Assembly: GCA_964057225.1 (NCBI GenBank) | Contig: CAXKVF010000076.1 | Coordinates: 124,001 to 188,000, forward strand | Length of the DNA: 64,000 nt | From: Auanema rhodensis | Lineage: Eukaryota > Nematoda > Chromadorea > Rhabditida > Rhabditidae | Direction: 5' to 3' | Part shown: positions 45,007 to 54,393 of the stretch, piece after piece | How positions within the stretch are numbered: the stretch's first letter is position 1 | Layout of the letters: each line of letters opens with the position of its first letter | Made by a program: the position numbers and the translations under genes | The notes under the pieces: generated by a model | Databases searched by the model: none | The model's input: the letters and a program-made list of their open reading frames with translations, nothing else | What the model was told of the DNA's origin: nothing

Positions 45007-45787
45007 ATCGAAGGTTAATTCGATAAGAAGTAATAAATATTTAAACTAAATTTAATGAAACACATATCGAAGGTTAATTCGATAAGATATATTTTATATA
45101 TTTATTTTTTAATTTTATTTGTTTACATTGTTTATAGATTGTGTTTATTATAGTTTATAATTATTAATTTAACTTTTAAAAAGTTTGTTGTTTATCTAGG
45201 CGAACCATTTTGTTCACCGTACCTATTATGGGTAAATCAATGGAACACATATCGAAAGTTAATTCGATAAGAACGATATGGAATACAAAAGTTAATGGAA
45301 CACATATCGAAGGTTAATTCGATAAGAACGATATGAAATACAAAAGTTAATGGAACACATATCGAAGGTTAATTCGATAAGATCGTTAAAACAGGTGCAC
45401 TGACCCACACATGTACCACATGGCAAAAGTTTTGTTCATAAAAATATGATAAATAGCTGTACAGCACAAGTACCCATAACGCTAACGAATACTTACTATG
45501 CCAAGGGGTCATGGGTATATAGTTTTTAGTATCAAAAATGTTAATGGAACACATATCGAATATCAATTCGATAAGATTGGTGAAACAGATACGTTGACCT
45601 ACAATGAACCAAATGGCAAAGCACTTGTTCATTAAAGTATAACAAATAGCTGTATAGCATATGCATCAAGATTTCTAATATTCTCAAATTACTTGGAAAG
45701 AAGAGTATATAGAAAAAGTTTTAGTGTGTATATTACTAATATTCTAATACCCTAACTCAAAGAACACATATCGATGATTAATTCGAT
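45007..45787. repeat. Seven dispersed ATCGAA-N6-TTCGAT dyads (left subterminal cluster)
   Basis: The 18-bp dyads start at 45007, 45066, 45251, 45306, 45361, 45555 and 45770. The arms are 6 bp with 6-bp centres (mostly ggttaa). The last one has one arm mismatch. Most are preceded by ggaacacat or gaacacat and followed by aag. Around them lie decayed copies of a larger module containing tggcaaa, gttcat and aaatagctgta, at about 45300-45520 and 45540-45660, with a shorter remnant at about 45760-45810. The spacing of 55 bp between three of them reflects a recent tandem duplication. The region 44640-46020 otherwise holds no gene that I can support. Confidence 0.85.
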
Positions 45788-45951
45788 AAGATTGTTGAAA
45801 CAGTTGCGCTGACCACAACAATACATGCGTATTTATTAACAGCGGATTGGCAACTGCCACTGTTGACAGCTGTAATATGATACAATGTTGAGTGTTGGCA
45901 ACATTGTTACGTGACAATAAAACAACTGACTGTTCTTGCAATGAAGTGTAA

Positions 45952-45990
45952 TATAAATGTGTAAAATGAAATATGGATAACTACCTCTCA
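45952..45990 (+). promoter_or_regulatory. Candidate core promoter of the DNA polymerase gene
   Basis: TATAAAT is at 45952-45958. An initiator-like TCTCAGAGT has its A near 45990. The polymerase start codon is at 46023 in an ACAATGG context. The spacing is somewhat wide for a TATA-initiator pair, so the exact start site is uncertain. Confidence 0.45.
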
Positions 45991-46022
45991 GAGTTTGCAT
46001 AATTTTATTCTAACAAGATACA

Positions 46023-47302
46023 ATGGCTGCTAACAGGTTGTGTTTTTTCCTATCTTTTTTTTTTTTTAATTAAAATATTTATTTTCAGTTATAAGCGTGT
46101 ATGTGAAGAGTTGGGGTTCGATTATGAGGAAATTTATCAACTCAGGTAATTTAACAATATTTTTAAAATATACATCTTTGTTTTTTTTTTAGTAAGCGCA
46201 TAAAACTTACCGAGAGTGGTGGTGTTGAGCTGTGTGACCCCGCAATAACCACTTCCAATAGTGGTCCCTCGTCATCAAGGGTTATTGAAGTTATCACCTT
46301 GGATGACAGCGATAATGAGTAAGCTATCGTATAATGAAAAAGCATGAAATTTTTTTTTTTCAGAGAATGGAATCCCGAGATGCCATCAACTAGTGGAGAA
46401 CAATTAGGAGGCGGTTCATCCTTCAACGATATTTGTCAAATAAAGGTACGAGCTTTTAACTTTTTTTTTTTTTTCATGTTACAATTCTTTTCACTCTATA
46501 TCTTTTATTTGATTACATATCTTGAGCAATTTTGAATTCTGCCATCTATTTTTAAACAAATCATCATACATTTGGTGGCTTTTTGAAAAATAAAATAAAA
46601 TCTTATCCCAAATCCATGCCATAATATCATTTATTAAATTTTTATTCATTAAAATACACTTAAATTTAAATATTTTGATGCTCAAAAACTGACACATTTA
46701 AATATTTTGTATTTTTCAAATCATTTCACTCCATCTCTTTCATTTAATTTCATATTTTAAACAATTTTAAATTTTTACCACTACTTTATAATTTTTATTT
46801 ATTAAACTTTTTAATCATTAAATTACACTTAAATTTAAATATTTTGATGCGCAAAAACAGAAACATTTAAATATTTTGTTTTTTTTCTAAACCATTTCAC
46901 TCCATCTATTTTAAACAATTTTATATTTCTACCACTATTTCATAATTTCATTTTTTAAATTTTTAATCATTAAAAAAAAAACATTTAAATTTCAATATTG
47001 TGATGCTCAAAAACTGAAACATGAAATTGATTTATATTTTCTAAGCCATTTCACTTCATCTCTTTTATTTAATCACATATCTTGAACAAATTTAAATTTC
47101 TATCACTTTTTCATAATTTCGTTTATTAAATTTTTAATCACTAAAAAACATTTAAATTTCAATATTGTGATGCTCAAAAACTGAAACATTTAAATATTTT
47201 GTATTTTCTAAACCATTTCACTTCATCTCTTTTATTTATATATATTTTAAACAATTTTATAATTCTACTATTATTTAATTTTTATTTATTAAATTTTTAA
47301 AC

Positions 47303-47333
<31 letters not shown>

Positions 47334-50300
47334 TGATGCTCAAAAACTGAAACATTTAAATATTTTGTATTTTTCTAATCGTTTTGAAACAAACTAAACA
47401 TATATTTGAAAACATTTCAATTAAATAAAAAAAAATAACGACTATAACAAACAAAGAGACATAATAATTTTAAGCAAAAGATGAAACAATTCATATATAT
47501 TCTTAAAACTATTTTTATTTAAACTTTTAAAAATAAAAATAAAAAAAGCATGTAAACTGTTATAAATGTTGTTTATTATAGTGGTCACACCGGCGCATAA
47601 AACGCACCGGTCGTTTTACCAACGTGGTCGTTCGATCGCTCACGTTCCCACACTTGGAAAATGTTGATGAACCAATGCATGTTATCATGCCGCGGTTATT
47701 CAACGAATTCCTTGATCGTTGTCTTGCTGAAAGCGGTGTGCCTGATAAGCAAAAAGCCTTATTTTGTTTATCAATTGAGCACCCTTCCTTTGAAAAGGGC
47801 TCCATATTTATGGACTTTCGTAGAAGGGAGCATCTGGATGGCGTAGCCATTATGAATGCCATCAGCAAGGTGCAGCAATCAAAACGAGAGGCTGTGATCA
47901 GCCAGGCAATGAATATTGAGATGTATGTGTTTGATGAAAGGCCAGCGCAGCCAAGCCTGATGCCTGGTGAAGGTAGAGTCGGGTTTTATTTTGACCCCGA
48001 ACTCAAAATACCTGGAACCATTGCCAACACTGACTCACATTGTCTGGCTAGATCAGCAGTTGTGGGAATGTGGAAAGCTGACGAGCTGGCCACTGAAGAT
48101 GGCGATGAGAAGCGAAGGCTGCAAAACCTTCGTCGCAATTACATCTTATTGCCAAATCAGCCACACCATATCAATTTATTAAATAGGTGTGGTATTTCTG
48201 TAGATTTACCAAATTATAATTTAATTCATTTAAACATTATTGCCAGCTGTAATACAAACTATAAGTTTGTAGTATATGCTAGACCGCCTGGACAGCGTAT
48301 GTACACTATCCAGAAAATATTTAATGAAGCGGCTAGCAAATTGGTAACACTAGGTTACCGAAATAATCACTATGATTGTATTACAGCTGGTAGTCGTTCG
48401 AAAATTTTTGATGGTATTATATGTCAACACTGTAAGTTATCTTACAATACAGTGTTGCATAGATGTAAAGCCAAATGTAAAAAATGCCACACCTATAATT
48501 GTAATGCGATGGGGAATGTGGTTGAGAGTAGCGTGAGGTGTGATAGTTGTAGAGTTTTGTTTAAAACTCAACAATGCTTCGATAGGCATTTGCGAAAAGC
48601 CTGCCGAAAATTCAAGGTATTTTGTGAAAATTTAAAGTTGTACATAACAAGCTTAAATTCAGACATATGTGGCGTGTGATCACTATCACATGGTCCGTGC
48701 TGATAGACCGCACAATTGCAATGAAAAATTCTGCAAAAAGTGCGGTCAGACAAAGCCTGAAGAGCACTCTTGTTGTTGGGTTCCACCTAACGACAAGAAG
48801 AAGGCTCAGCTAAAAAAGAAGCAAGAAAAGTTCAAGGTTTGTATTTAACATCTTTACAAGTGTAATGCTTACTTGTTTAAGATTATATTTTATGACTTTG
48901 AAACAGTTGTGTTAAAAAACGGCACAAATGTTCATGAATATGCAGATGAACAATGGCCCAATATGGTTGTGTATAACAAATTTTGTGAAAGTTGTATAGA
49001 TGCCAATTCCTGTGAGAAATGCACAACCAAGGAGGGCCATTTTGGGTACCAACAAGGTGATAGTGAATGGTCTGTAACAGATCGTTTCCTTGATTGGTTA
49101 CTCAACTTTTCTGAGAATGATAATGCAATTTTGATTGCGCACAACGGGTCGCGCTTTGACATACATTTCTTGGTGTCTAGGCTGATAAACCGTGGAATAT
49201 ATCCTGACCCCATTTTAAATGGGACCAAGATTATTAGCATGGTTGTCAAGCCATTAAGAGGTCAAAACATTAACCATTTATGTTTTAAAGATAGTTATTT
49301 ACTAGTGCCTTTACCCTTATCAGCGTTACCCAAGGCATTTGGTGTACCTGATATGAGTAAAGGACAATTCCCATACCTCTTTAACCACCCAATAAATTAT
49401 GGCAAAGTGCTACCATCCTTGCCACCAAAGCATTACTATTGTACTGCTAGAATGAAAGCAGAAGACCTAGCTTCATTCAATATTTGGTATGAGGAGCGTA
49501 ATCAAAGTGTGTTTGATTTTGATGAGGAGCTTCTGGAATATTGTAGGACAGATGTCCGTATTTTAACCAACTGTATGAAAGTGTACATGAAGTTGGCAAC
49601 CGCCACCACTGGCTGGAATCCTGTCATACAATGTATGACATTTGCCAGTTTCTCTTTATTCCAGGCAAGTTTTTTAAAATACAAGCATTTTCAAAACTAG
49701 TATATTACAGTTGAAAATGAACCACATTAAAGAGAACCAAGTGGGTATTCTGCCTGAGACTGGTTATTATGCCGGCCAGAAGCAGAGTATAATTGCCATA
49801 AAATACATTAAATGGCTAGAACACGGATTAGGCCGCCCATTAATGCATAAGCTTAATGGTGGTGAATTTGTTGTGCGAGTAGATGGCCAACGCTATCTAC
49901 TTGATGCTTATGACAGTGTGGCTAATCACGGCTATGAGGTGAGTAATTTGTAATAAATGTAAAAAATGATAAAATTTTGTAGTTTAATGGCTGTATTTAT
50001 CATGGTTGCCCCCAGTGCACCAACAAGACTGCTATTGCACCAGGCAGAAATGGTGAAACAATGGAAGAGGTAAGCAATACTTTTTTAATCATTTTAAGCT
50101 GAAACATTTAGGTTTATGAAAAAACCATGAAAAGGCTTGAGGCTATTCAAAGCCAGGGCATTAGTGTAACCACTGTGTGGGAACACGAAATTACTGCTCA
50201 AATGTCATCAAATGAGCAAATGGCAAATTTTATGAAGGACACTGAGGTTGTAACTCGATTGGCACCTCGAGATGCCTTCACCGGCGGCCGAACTCAAACA

Positions 50301-51811
50301 TATAAGCTTCTGGCCCAAGCTTCGGATAGATACTCACTAGAGTATGTGGACTTTTGTTCACTTTATCCATATGTAACGGCATTTGATGCCTATTACCCTG
50401 TGGGTAATCCTAAAGTGATTACTGAGGGCTTTGAGAGTTTTGAGGCATGCTGCCCATACAAGGGCCTTGTGAAATGTGACGTGCTTGCACCCACAAATTT
50501 GATGTATCCTGTATTAGGAACACGCATAGGCGGTAAATTAATTTTTACAAACTGCCGCACATGTGCAAACAGAGGCAAAAATGTAACATGCCCGCACCAA
50601 GATGATGAAGACGCTCGAAAGCTGCATCTGACTGTAACGCATGTAGAGCTCGAATGTGCCATACAGCGTGGCTACAAAGTGCTTCATGTTTATGAGGTTT
50701 GGCACTGGGATGAATGGCAGCAAGGCGGCCTATTCAAGGATTTTGTACAAAAGTACATAAAAATTAAGCAAGAGGCATCGGGCTGGCCTAAGCCAAATAT
50801 GACAGAGGCTGAAAAGGTATGTGTCATGAAAAGTATGGCATTAAATAGAATTTTACAGCTAAAATATCTCCAAGAGCACGAGGAGAACACTGGTGTTGCT
50901 CTGGATAGCAACAAAATTGAAAAGAATGCGGCCATGCGTAGCATTGCCAAACTACAGCTGAATAGGTATGTAAACTTTTAAAAATAAAAATTTACAAATT
51001 TGTTTATAGTGTATGGGGTAAAATGGGTCAAAGACCGGATAAAGCCCAAACCAAGATTATTGGTGTTGAGGATCCTGAAATTGGTAGGATCATAACTGAT
51101 CCTGCAAGGGAACTCACGGGCTTCAAAATTGTGGACGATGTGGCGTACTGTACAACAGTGCCAGAAGACTCACACCTGGCACCAGCGCCGTTTACAAATG
51201 TAGCCATAGCGGCTTATACAACCGCTCATGCAAGGCTACTATTGTATAAGGCAATGGAAAAAATTGGAAAGAACTTGGTGTATACAGGTAATTTTATACT
51301 TTGTATACAATTTAAACGTACATCATTTAGACACCGATTCTCTAATTTATTTAAAATGCCTCGATCAGCCTGATCCAATTGAGGATATGAAGGGTGAATG
51401 GTTAGGTAAACTAACCTCAGAAATACCCGATGGTTGGTCAATGACCAAATTTGTTTCACCAGCTGCAAAAGTTTATAGTTATGAGCTAGTAAATGCAGCT
51501 GGTCAGGTCAAGTATATCACCAAGGCAAAGGGAGTGGTAAGTATAAAAATATATTATTGAGAAACTTTTTAAAATTACAGACGCTGGACCACACGGCAGC
51601 CACCGTGGTAAACTATCAAAGTATGGAGCGATTGGTTCGAGGACTCGTGATGGATGGAGAAAAATTGGTTTTAAAAACCAAAACAACGTTATTAAAGAGG
51701 CAGCTTGGTGCCATATCCACAATGGACATGACAAAGAGTACCAAGGTCGTAATGGATAAACTTTGTTATCTAGACGATTTTAGTACTTTACCCTATGGTT
51801 ATTGTGAATAA
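46023..51811 (+). CDS. Protein-primed family B DNA polymerase (pPolB), 13 exons, 1384 aa
   Basis: This is the replicative polymerase of the element. Exons: 46023-46036, 46089-46145, 46193-46318, 46364-46445, 47582-48616, 48663-48836, 48882-49664, 49711-49938, 49983-50069, 50112-50965, 51010-51287, 51331-51536, 51581-51811. All junctions keep one open frame. Introns are 42-52 bp except intron 4 (1136 bp); intron 7 is GC-AG. Motifs with approximate residue numbers: Cys/His zinc-binding cluster from 374; Exo I FYDFET (D501, E503); Exo II HNGSRFD (N584, D589); Exo III YCRTD (Y716, D720); FNGCIYHGCP near the exon 8/9 junction; motif A DFCSLYP (942-948); motif B KLQLNSVWG (1142-1150); motif C YTDTDS (D1240, D1242). 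All catalytic acids are present. Exons 1-4 add a low-complexity N-terminus with VIEVITLDDSD, which resembles a SUMO-interacting motif. The start is the first ATG after a TATA-like box; exons 1-4 are the least certain part. Confidence 0.93.
46480..47380. repeat. Degenerate ~165-bp tandem repeat inside polymerase intron 4
   Basis: The marker gatgctcaaaaactgaaac recurs at 46677, 46846, 47002, 47169 and 47335, with steps of 169, 156, 167 and 166 bp. It is accompanied by atttcactccatctctttt, acaattttaaatt and poly-A or TTTATT tracts. A partial first copy begins near 46480. Units are diverged and very AT-rich, with a 29-base A run at about 47306-47334. This array explains why intron 4 is 1.1 kb while all other introns are under 55 bp. 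It is unrelated to the 176-bp satellite by eye. Confidence 0.85.
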
Positions 51812-51899
51812 TTTTTAATATATTTGAATTTATAAATTTTATTATCGCGTGTATATTTGTATATGGTTGTATTTATAGATTTTTATGTATAGTTGTATT

Positions 51900-51912
51900 A
51901 ATAAATTTTATT
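51900..51912. terminator. Overlapping convergent poly(A) signals (polymerase + / capsid -)
   Basis: The sequence AATAAATTTTATT carries AATAAA on the plus strand (51900-51905) for the polymerase and on the minus strand (51912-51907) for the major capsid gene. It lies 89 bp after the polymerase stop and 38 bp after the capsid stop. Confidence 0.7.
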
Positions 51913-51949
51913 CTTCTCATCAAATGTTTTAAAGAGTTTATTACATACA

Positions 51950-53176
51950 TTACAAACTGGTATCAATATATGGAGCACGATTGTTGTCAATTGAAAGAAT
52001 AGAGTCATATTCTGCATAAACAATAGCATATAAACCCTCTTGCGGCGTTTGTTGACCAAATTCCAATTTCAGGGCCACATTACCTTGTCGTATAACATCA
52101 AATAACTCGGACGAGTGTACAGTCGGTGAAATATCAAATACAAAAAATGTGAAGCCGGTTTTATACATTGCTGGTGTAATACCATTGGATGAATCTGTAC
52201 GACCAAGACCCAAACCCTCCAACATGTCAATATATGCTGTGGCATAGGAAGAACGCCATTCTAAATTATAAGGGCGGGTAGGTATTACCCGATTGTTGAG
52301 CGTCAAGTATATATTTTTCAATTCAAACGGTTTAAAGTTGAATGGCGAATGTTTAAAAGTACCATTATAGGCGTGTGCGCCGACAAGACCTACTACAACA
52401 CGTTTCGGTGTATGCGACGTGAATAATATGTTATTGGGTGAATCCAAACGGCCTCCTTCTATGAAATAAGAGCGCATTTTCACTGACGTCATGGGGTAGT
52501 GTATTCGTTCCTTTACAAGTTTATCTTCTATAGCCATAGCTAATCCAGCGTTTAGATCAAACTCTTGAATAAGCAAGTGCACATCGTTGATATCTATTTT
52601 CAGGTTTGGAAACTCCTCCTTCATTGCAGCATCCTTGCTTTCATTATTCCATCCAAGTGTGTCAATTAAGAAATTATCACGGTTTGGATATGCAGTTAGC
52701 TCCATTTTTGAATAGTTTACAAACAGTCGTTCCTGATTGAATTTGACGCCTGATATGGCAAGTTTGCTCTCTTTAACATCGTTGCTATACATTAGAATAT
52801 TCTCAATATATGTTTTGTAGGCATGATTTACGGTAGAGTCATACACGCTAACATCACCAATTTTTAAATGATACGAGTGTATCAAACTGGCTGCAAATTG
52901 TTGGCATGGTGCAAAAACAAGGTTGTCTGGTACTGGATCACCGTTTGTGGTTACAATTTTGAATTTTACATTCAACCAACACCTTCTCAGATTAAGAAAT
53001 GATTTGGAATTTTGGGCTATAACAAATTCCCATGGTCCTTGAGGAAGAAAAGTATTTTTTAAAGGAACTTGTACAGTACGAGTGGATTCAACACCTAATG
53101 CCGACGCCGGTATGTCACTATAATTAATATTAGGTAAAAGTGCTTGTGCTGATTTTGAATCTATCAATTTAGCCAT
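51950..53176 (-). CDS. Polinton major capsid protein (double jelly-roll, hexon-like), 408 aa
   Basis: This is the likely main shell protein of the virus-like particle. Known Polinton capsid proteins are predicted double jelly-roll folds related to those of adenovirus, virophage and NCLDV capsids. Family-like features include an N-terminal strand region with FLNLRRCWLNVKFKIV (about residues 61-76), FAPCQQFAASLIHSY, the helix-like HAYKTYIENILMYS, then PMTSVKMRSYFIEGGRLD near the middle and the C-terminal LYAIVYAEYDSILSIDNNR, which matches the usual Polinton/adintovirus capsid ending. The ATG directly follows the TAA of the upstream pVI-like gene (TAAATG) with no spacer. Either it has its own promoter inside that gene or translation is coupled. 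There are no introns or stops. The assignment rests on remembered family patterns, not a search. Confidence 0.9.
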   Translation of the reverse strand: MAKLIDSKSAQALLPNINYSDIPASALGVESTRTVQVPLKNTFLPQGPWEFVIAQNSKSFLNLRRCWLNVKFKIVTTNGDPVPDNLVFAPCQQFAASLIHSYHLKIGDVSVYDSTVNHAYKTYIENILMYSNDVKESKLAISGVKFNQERLFVNYSKMELTAYPNRDNFLIDTLGWNNESKDAAMKEEFPNLKIDINDVHLLIQEFDLNAGLAMAIEDKLVKERIHYPMTSVKMRSYFIEGGRLDSPNNILFTSHTPKRVVVGLVGAHAYNGTFKHSPFNFKPFELKNIYLTLNNRVIPTRPYNLEWRSSYATAYIDMLEGLGLGRTDSSNGITPAMYKTGFTFFVFDISPTVHSSELFDVIRQGNVALKLEFGQQTPQEGLYAIVYAEYDSILSIDNNRAPYIDTSL

Positions 53177-53629
53177 TTAAATACGATACGACCGCTCACG
53201 AGTTATGCACAGACGCTTATGAGGTTTTGTGGTTTTGCGTCGTCGCCGCTTGCCCAAACCGGTAAGATCTCGTATAGCCTGCCGGCCGGCTGTTTTAAGA
53301 GTTTGCTTGATATTATCGCCCTTGAGCACCCCATCAACAATTTCATTGCTAGTTTTTAGCAACTGGCCGCCAAGAGGTGAATTTACAACTGGACTATTGC
53401 TTACAGCACTGGATAATGCATTCCTTCCAGCATTGATGAGATTTTGGGCTATAGGTGATTGAATAATGCGTGGTAAAAACGATGCCAATGTTGCCAGTAT
53501 ACCACCCAGGCCATGACCTCTCTGCATACCACGTTGAAACATCATTCCACTAAATGGCGCCCCACCCATTTGTTGATTCAAAAGTGTTGTCCATTGAATT
53601 GAGTTCAAGTCTAGAAGGAGGTGTGGCAT
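53177..53629 (-). CDS. Small basic virion protein, pVI/pX-like, 150 aa
   Basis: This is probably a minor virion or core protein of the Polinton, comparable with the small adenoviral pVI/pX-type cement or core peptides. It has a glycine-rich stretch followed by an amphipathic or hydrophobic segment GLGGILATLASFLPRII (about residues 40-56). An Asn/Ser-rich middle follows, then a strongly basic tail GKRRRRKTTKPHKR (126-139). The site L-T-G-L|G at 122-126 fits the adenain consensus (M/I/L)XGX-G. Cutting there would release the basic tail, and a protease gene lies next door. The ATG at 53629 is chosen because the frame upstream has only a GTG. It is immediately upstream of the major capsid gene and divergent from the protease. 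The homology is by pattern and position. Confidence 0.75.
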   Translation of the reverse strand: MPHLLLDLNSIQWTTLLNQQMGGAPFSGMMFQRGMQRGHGLGGILATLASFLPRIIQSPIAQNLINAGRNALSSAVSNSPVVNSPLGGQLLKTSNEIVDGVLKGDNIKQTLKTAGRQAIRDLTGLGKRRRRKTTKPHKRLCITRERSYRI

Positions 53630-53636
53630 ATTGAAC

Positions 53637-53646
53637 CGCACGTGCG
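53637..53646. promoter_or_regulatory. CGCACGTGCG palindrome between divergent genes
   Basis: A perfect 10-bp palindrome containing CACGTG lies in the 50-bp gap between the pVI-like ATG (53629, minus) and the protease ATG (53680, plus). No good TATA box is present here. It is a candidate shared upstream element (E-box type), but it is very close to both starts. Confidence 0.4.
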
Positions 53647-53679
53647 CAATACAAAAGTTACACTAGATCATTTTACTAA

Positions 53680-54135
53680 ATGTATTCGTCTGAAATAGCG
53701 TCACTATTGCGATCTGTCCGCATCACTCGAAAACTATTCCTCGGTGTATTTAGCGCGGATACTCTACCCAAAACACGTCGAAAGAACTTTGCACTTGTTG
53801 TAAATACTGACACACACGATAAACCGGGCACACATTGGCAAGTCATCTTTGTACGTAATGATCAAGCCTACTTTTTCTGTAGCTTGGGTTATAAAATGAA
53901 CAAGTACATTCGTCATTATCTGGCCAAATATAAAAATGTAAAAGTTAATACTTGCAAACCACAACGCATAATTGAATACACTTGTGGTGGTTATGCAATA
54001 TTTGTAATACTAATGTTGTCAGCTGGTAATACATTTGAAAGCATTTGTTCATTTTTTAAACTATTACAAAACGATGATGTCTTTATTAAAGCGTTTATGC
54101 ATAAAGTATTCGACTATAAATTATCTAGCATATGA
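53680..54135 (+). CDS. Adenain-like cysteine protease (Polinton PRO), 151 aa
   Basis: This is the likely virion-maturation protease of the adenain/Ulp1 (C48/C5-type) fold. The catalytic histidine is in GTHWQ (H52), the oxyanion glutamine is Q95, and the nucleophile is in YTCGGYAIFV (C102). Order and spacing agree with the family. Family members have a catalytic Asp or Glu about 15-17 residues after the His, in an aromatic-F-(D/E)-x-x-G context. Here the matching segment reads YFFCSLG, so a cysteine (C67) stands where the acid is expected. It may use another acidic residue, work with a Cys-His dyad, or be impaired. The length is somewhat short but complete. It lies between capsid genes, as expected for a maturation enzyme. 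The ATG is the first in frame. Confidence 0.88.
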   Translation: MYSSEIASLLRSVRITRKLFLGVFSADTLPKTRRKNFALVVNTDTHDKPGTHWQVIFVRNDQAYFFCSLGYKMNKYIRHYLAKYKNVKVNTCKPQRIIEYTCGGYAIFVILMLSAGNTFESICSFFKLLQNDDVFIKAFMHKVFDYKLSSI

Positions 54136-54181
54136 TCAACCTCGCCATTAAAACGTCACCTGCTACATTAGGTGGTCAGTT

Positions 54182-54352
54182 ATGAATATTCCCTGTCACT
54201 GTGAATTATGTATAAGATACACGTTGGAACAATCTGTGCCAACACCCCTGTACAAAAAGATTTTGAAACGTATTTCAGTGCCATTCATTAAAGGAATATC
54301 TCTGGGACTAGGCTTTTGTACAACACTAGTCATTATTCCACTCATTATATAA
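54182..54352 (+). CDS. 56-aa membrane microprotein, unknown function
   Basis: This short open frame lies 46 bp downstream of the protease stop. It begins MNIPCHCELC (Cys/His-rich start), continues with a basic middle (YKKILKR) and ends with a hydrophobic tail (FIKGISLGLGFCTTLVIIPL and a final II) able to span a membrane. That suggests a tail-anchored topology. Small hydrophobic proteins occur in other Polintons and adintoviruses, but I cannot match this one. The TATA-like box for the next gene overlaps its stop codon. It could be a chance frame; the ordered composition and the otherwise packed gene order favour a real gene. Confidence 0.5.
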   Translation: MNIPCHCELCIRYTLEQSVPTPLYKKILKRISVPFIKGISLGLGFCTTLVIIPLII

Positions 54353-54355
54353 AAG
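54346..54355 (+). promoter_or_regulatory. TATA box of the C2H2 gene
   Basis: TATATAAAAG lies 39 bp before the ATG at 54394. It overlaps the end of the 56-aa frame. It also argues for starting the next protein at 54394 rather than upstream. Confidence 0.6.
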
Positions 54356-54393
54356 TGAGTTGACTGTGTGTGGTTGTTTTTTATTTTCCTCTA

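Larger units (their letters stand above)
44457..45521 (+). repeat. Left terminal inverted repeat (about 1065 bp)
   Basis: The sequence matches the reverse complement of 60425-61189. The outermost 200 bp or so look identical. A one-base A-run difference appears near 44655, identity then continues to about 44760, and beyond that small rearrangements start in the AT-rich part. The left copy has about 300 bp not present on the right (roughly 45089-45382). This consists of an AT-rich stretch plus extra copies of an internal module with the dyad ATCGAA-N6-TTCGAT. The last shared block includes ccaaggggtcatg just before 45521. Confidence 0.92.

Noticed and set aside
45369-45941. Two minus-strand frames in the left subterminal repeats
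   Set aside because: They run through duplicated dyad modules, have no conserved features and differ between module copies.
46163-46426. Minus-strand 87-aa frame over the polymerase 5' exons
   Set aside because: It crosses poly-T tracts and splice sites of the well-phased plus-strand exons.
47582-51811. Polymerase broken by several frameshifts and stops
   Set aside because: Every apparent break is an intron of 42-46 bp with proper ends (one GC-AG), and joining the exons keeps one frame through all the polymerase motifs.
53229-53462. Plus-strand frame opposite the pVI-like gene
   Set aside because: Its codons mirror the better-supported minus-strand protein, and it has no recognisable domain.
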